In this document: in pieces, positions 5,567 to 6,380 of the stretch
Numbering within the stretch: position 1 is the stretch's first letter
Layout of the letters: the number at the start of each line of letters is the position of its first letter
Assembly: GCA_031264475.1 (NCBI GenBank)
Contig: JAISEA010000072.1
Coordinates: 1 to 6,380, forward strand
Source: Treponema sp.
GTDB taxonomy: Bacteria > Spirochaetota > Spirochaetia > Treponematales > Breznakiellaceae
DNA length: 6,380 bases
Reading direction: 5' to 3'
Made by a program: the position numbers and the translations under genes
The notes under the pieces: generated by a model
The model's database searches: none
Seen by the model: only the letters and a program-made list of their open reading frames with translations
Told to the model about the DNA's origin: nothing

Positions 5567-5672
5567 TAACTTTTAGGGGGGCGCGTCTTTCCCTAAACGG
5601 CACCCTTCGGGTGTTAGACGACTTCACAATGGGGTGTTGTCCGAAAGGGAGCGCCGCTTCCACTGTCTTGAC

Positions 5673-5701
5673 GGTTGCGCTTGCACGCAAGCGGAACCTC
5701 C
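5673..5701 (-). repeat. REP-like hairpin, copy 3 (GGAG head on minus strand)
   Basis: GGTT-G-CGCTTGC, AC, GCAAGCG-G-AACC (5673-5698), with a G/G mismatch at the position where copies 1 and 2 have A/G. CTCC at 5698-5701 reads GGAG on the minus strand, the other head tetranucleotide known for REP elements. Confidence 0.7.
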
Positions 5702-5735
5702 GCGTTGTCTGACACCCTAACACTAATCACTAATC

Positions 5736-5844
5736 ATAAGGAGGAGGGGGCGTGTCTTTCCTTAAACGGAGGTCGGCAAACAGGCGCCCTTGTGGTGCGC
5801 CCCCCTGTCTCCAGACCGCCTGCGGCGGTCTTCCGCCACCCCCC
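5736..5844 (-). repeat. GC-rich structured core module, copy 2 (inverted)
   Basis: Read on the minus strand this matches the core at 2989-3099 over about 110 bp. The hairpin AGACCGCC-TGC-GGCGGTCT (5813-5831 on plus) corresponds to the CCCCC-GCA-GGGGG hairpin of copy 1. The stem is kept although the middle pair changed from C-G to G-C. An AAGGAGG at about 5738-5744 looks like a ribosome binding site on plus but is part of the repeat. Confidence 0.7.
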
Positions 5845-5927
5845 GAACCCATCTTAGGCTACTTTCCCGCATGGGCTTCGGTGTCTGACACCACGCAGGA
5901 AGGCGTACTAGCCTCTAGCCTAGCGCA

Positions 5928-6380
5928 TTAAACTTGCCCCGCCACCAACGGCGCCAACGGTGGATCGGCAAAAATGTCAGCCGCCGCATCGTCTACTAAA
6001 CTAGTGAGCCTGTGTAGCCGATGATATAAACTGCCAAATACCCACTCCGCGGCTCGTTCCACAAGTCCCGCCTTCACCGGATTCTCCGCGATGTACTCCC
6101 GCACACGCAGGAAGTCCGTTATCTCGCTGATTATCCGTGAATAGAACCGTTCCCCCCAGACGTGCCCCGTCCGCCCATTCGCTTTGTTCCACGCCTTGGC
6201 GAAATTACACTTTATCCATTGCATTATTTGCGATAAGTTACCGTCTTTACCCGGCTTTATCGATAAATGGACATGATTGCCCATGATACAGAAGTCCAAT
6301 AGCTGGAAATTGAACTTCAGTTTCGCCTTTTTGATGAAAAAAAGTAAGAGCTTCTTGAATCGGGGATCAAGAAGGATCAT
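5928..6380 (-). CDS. REP-associated tyrosine transposase (RAYT, Y1/IS200-like), 3' part
   Basis: There are 150 residues from the window edge to TAA at 5928-5930. RAYTs are HUH-type single-strand nucleases that nick and join DNA at REP hairpins through a 5'-phosphotyrosine. CIMGNHVHLSIKP (31-43) holds the HUH metal-binding pair H36 and H38. GHVWGERFYSRII (72-84) and LRVREYIAENPVKAGLV (91-107) are typical RAYT blocks, and Y96 is the likely nucleophile. AEWVFGSLYHR follows, as in the family's W-x-x-S-S-x-x-x-Y end. The usual N-terminal part (about 30 residues with an R-x-x-x-Y-H-V-T-x-R strand) is missing, so the ATG at the edge is probably internal and the gene continues beyond 6380. The frame shows no damage in the visible part. 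It converges on the repeat cluster that carries GTAG/GGAG-headed hairpins, its likely substrates. Confidence 0.9.
   Translation of the reverse strand: MILLDPRFKKLLLFFIKKAKLKFNFQLLDFCIMGNHVHLSIKPGKDGNLSQIMQWIKCNFAKAWNKANGRTGHVWGERFYSRIISEITDFLRVREYIAENPVKAGLVERAAEWVFGSLYHRLHRLTSLVDDAAADIFADPPLAPLVAGQV

Larger units (their letters stand above)
5362..5892. mobile_element. Second, rearranged REP-type cluster (element 2)
   Basis: This is about 530 bp without a credible gene. In order it holds: a repeat arm in direct orientation (5362 to about 5488); a unique insert with a 13-bp inverted repeat (5513-5566); a 24-bp core end, GGGGGCGCGTCTTTCC then CTAAACGG (5577-5600); a second direct arm (5601 to about 5717); and the full core in inverted orientation (5736-5844), which includes a second copy of the 24-bp piece at 5746-5769. 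It ends with the palindrome GGTGTC-T-GACACC (5880-5892), which resembles the inner end of an arm. Compared with element 1, it looks like two tandem insertions, the first with most of its core lost and the second missing its right arm. It lies between the aminotransferase and the 3' end of the Y1 transposase gene. Confidence 0.75.

Noticed and set aside
5752..5931. GTG-started 59-codon frame after AAGGAGG in element 2
   Set aside because: The ribosome-site-like sequence and most of the frame belong to the inverted core repeat, the residues are rich in Pro/Arg/Cys from GC-rich hairpins, and the same repeat in element 1 does not keep the frame.

Overview
The window looks like a piece of a bacterial chromosome of medium GC content. 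It is most likely from a spirochaete of the Treponema type, but this is inference only: a short divergent omega-like gene overlaps miaA, an SCP2-like gene is paired with a class III aminotransferase, and the DNA is rich in repeats. No rRNA, tRNA or other marker is present to settle it.

Layout, left to right. (1) Bases 1-1419 hold the 3' part of a hybrid sensor kinase (end of HisKA, HATPase, two receiver domains). (2) Bases 1420-1736 hold no gene. They contain a 21-bp tandem repeat with a higher-order period of four units, a 9-bp inverted repeat, and a probable extended -10 promoter. (3) Bases 1737-2865 hold an overlapping pair: an RNA polymerase omega-like gene whose start is puzzling, and miaA for tRNA A37 prenylation. 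(4) Bases 2849-3252 hold a composite repeat element with long imperfect inverted arms. (5) A promoter abutting that element precedes a two-gene operon: a protein with two SCP2-like halves, then a glutamate-1-semialdehyde-aminomutase-like PLP enzyme (3325-5379). (6) Bases 5362-5892 hold a second, rearranged cluster of the same repeats. (7) On the minus strand, running off the right edge, is a Y1 transposase of the RAYT type (REP-associated tyrosine transposase).

The main point is that the repeats and the transposase fit together. Each of the four long repeat arms contains a REP-like hairpin, GGTT-x-CGCTTGC / GCAAGCG-x-AACC. Immediately 5' of each hairpin on the appropriate strand is a GTAG head (three copies) or GGAG head (one copy). 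GTAG/GGAG heads are known features of REP elements acted on by RAYTs. The window therefore seems to hold a REP/RAYT system with unusually large composite units: REP arm, structured GC-rich core, inverted REP arm. The core occurs twice, and one of its hairpins shows a paired C-G to G-C change between copies. Arms of the repeat also form the last codons and stop codons of both miaA and the aminotransferase, in different reading frames, and one arm end appears to supply the -35 region of the SCP2 operon promoter.
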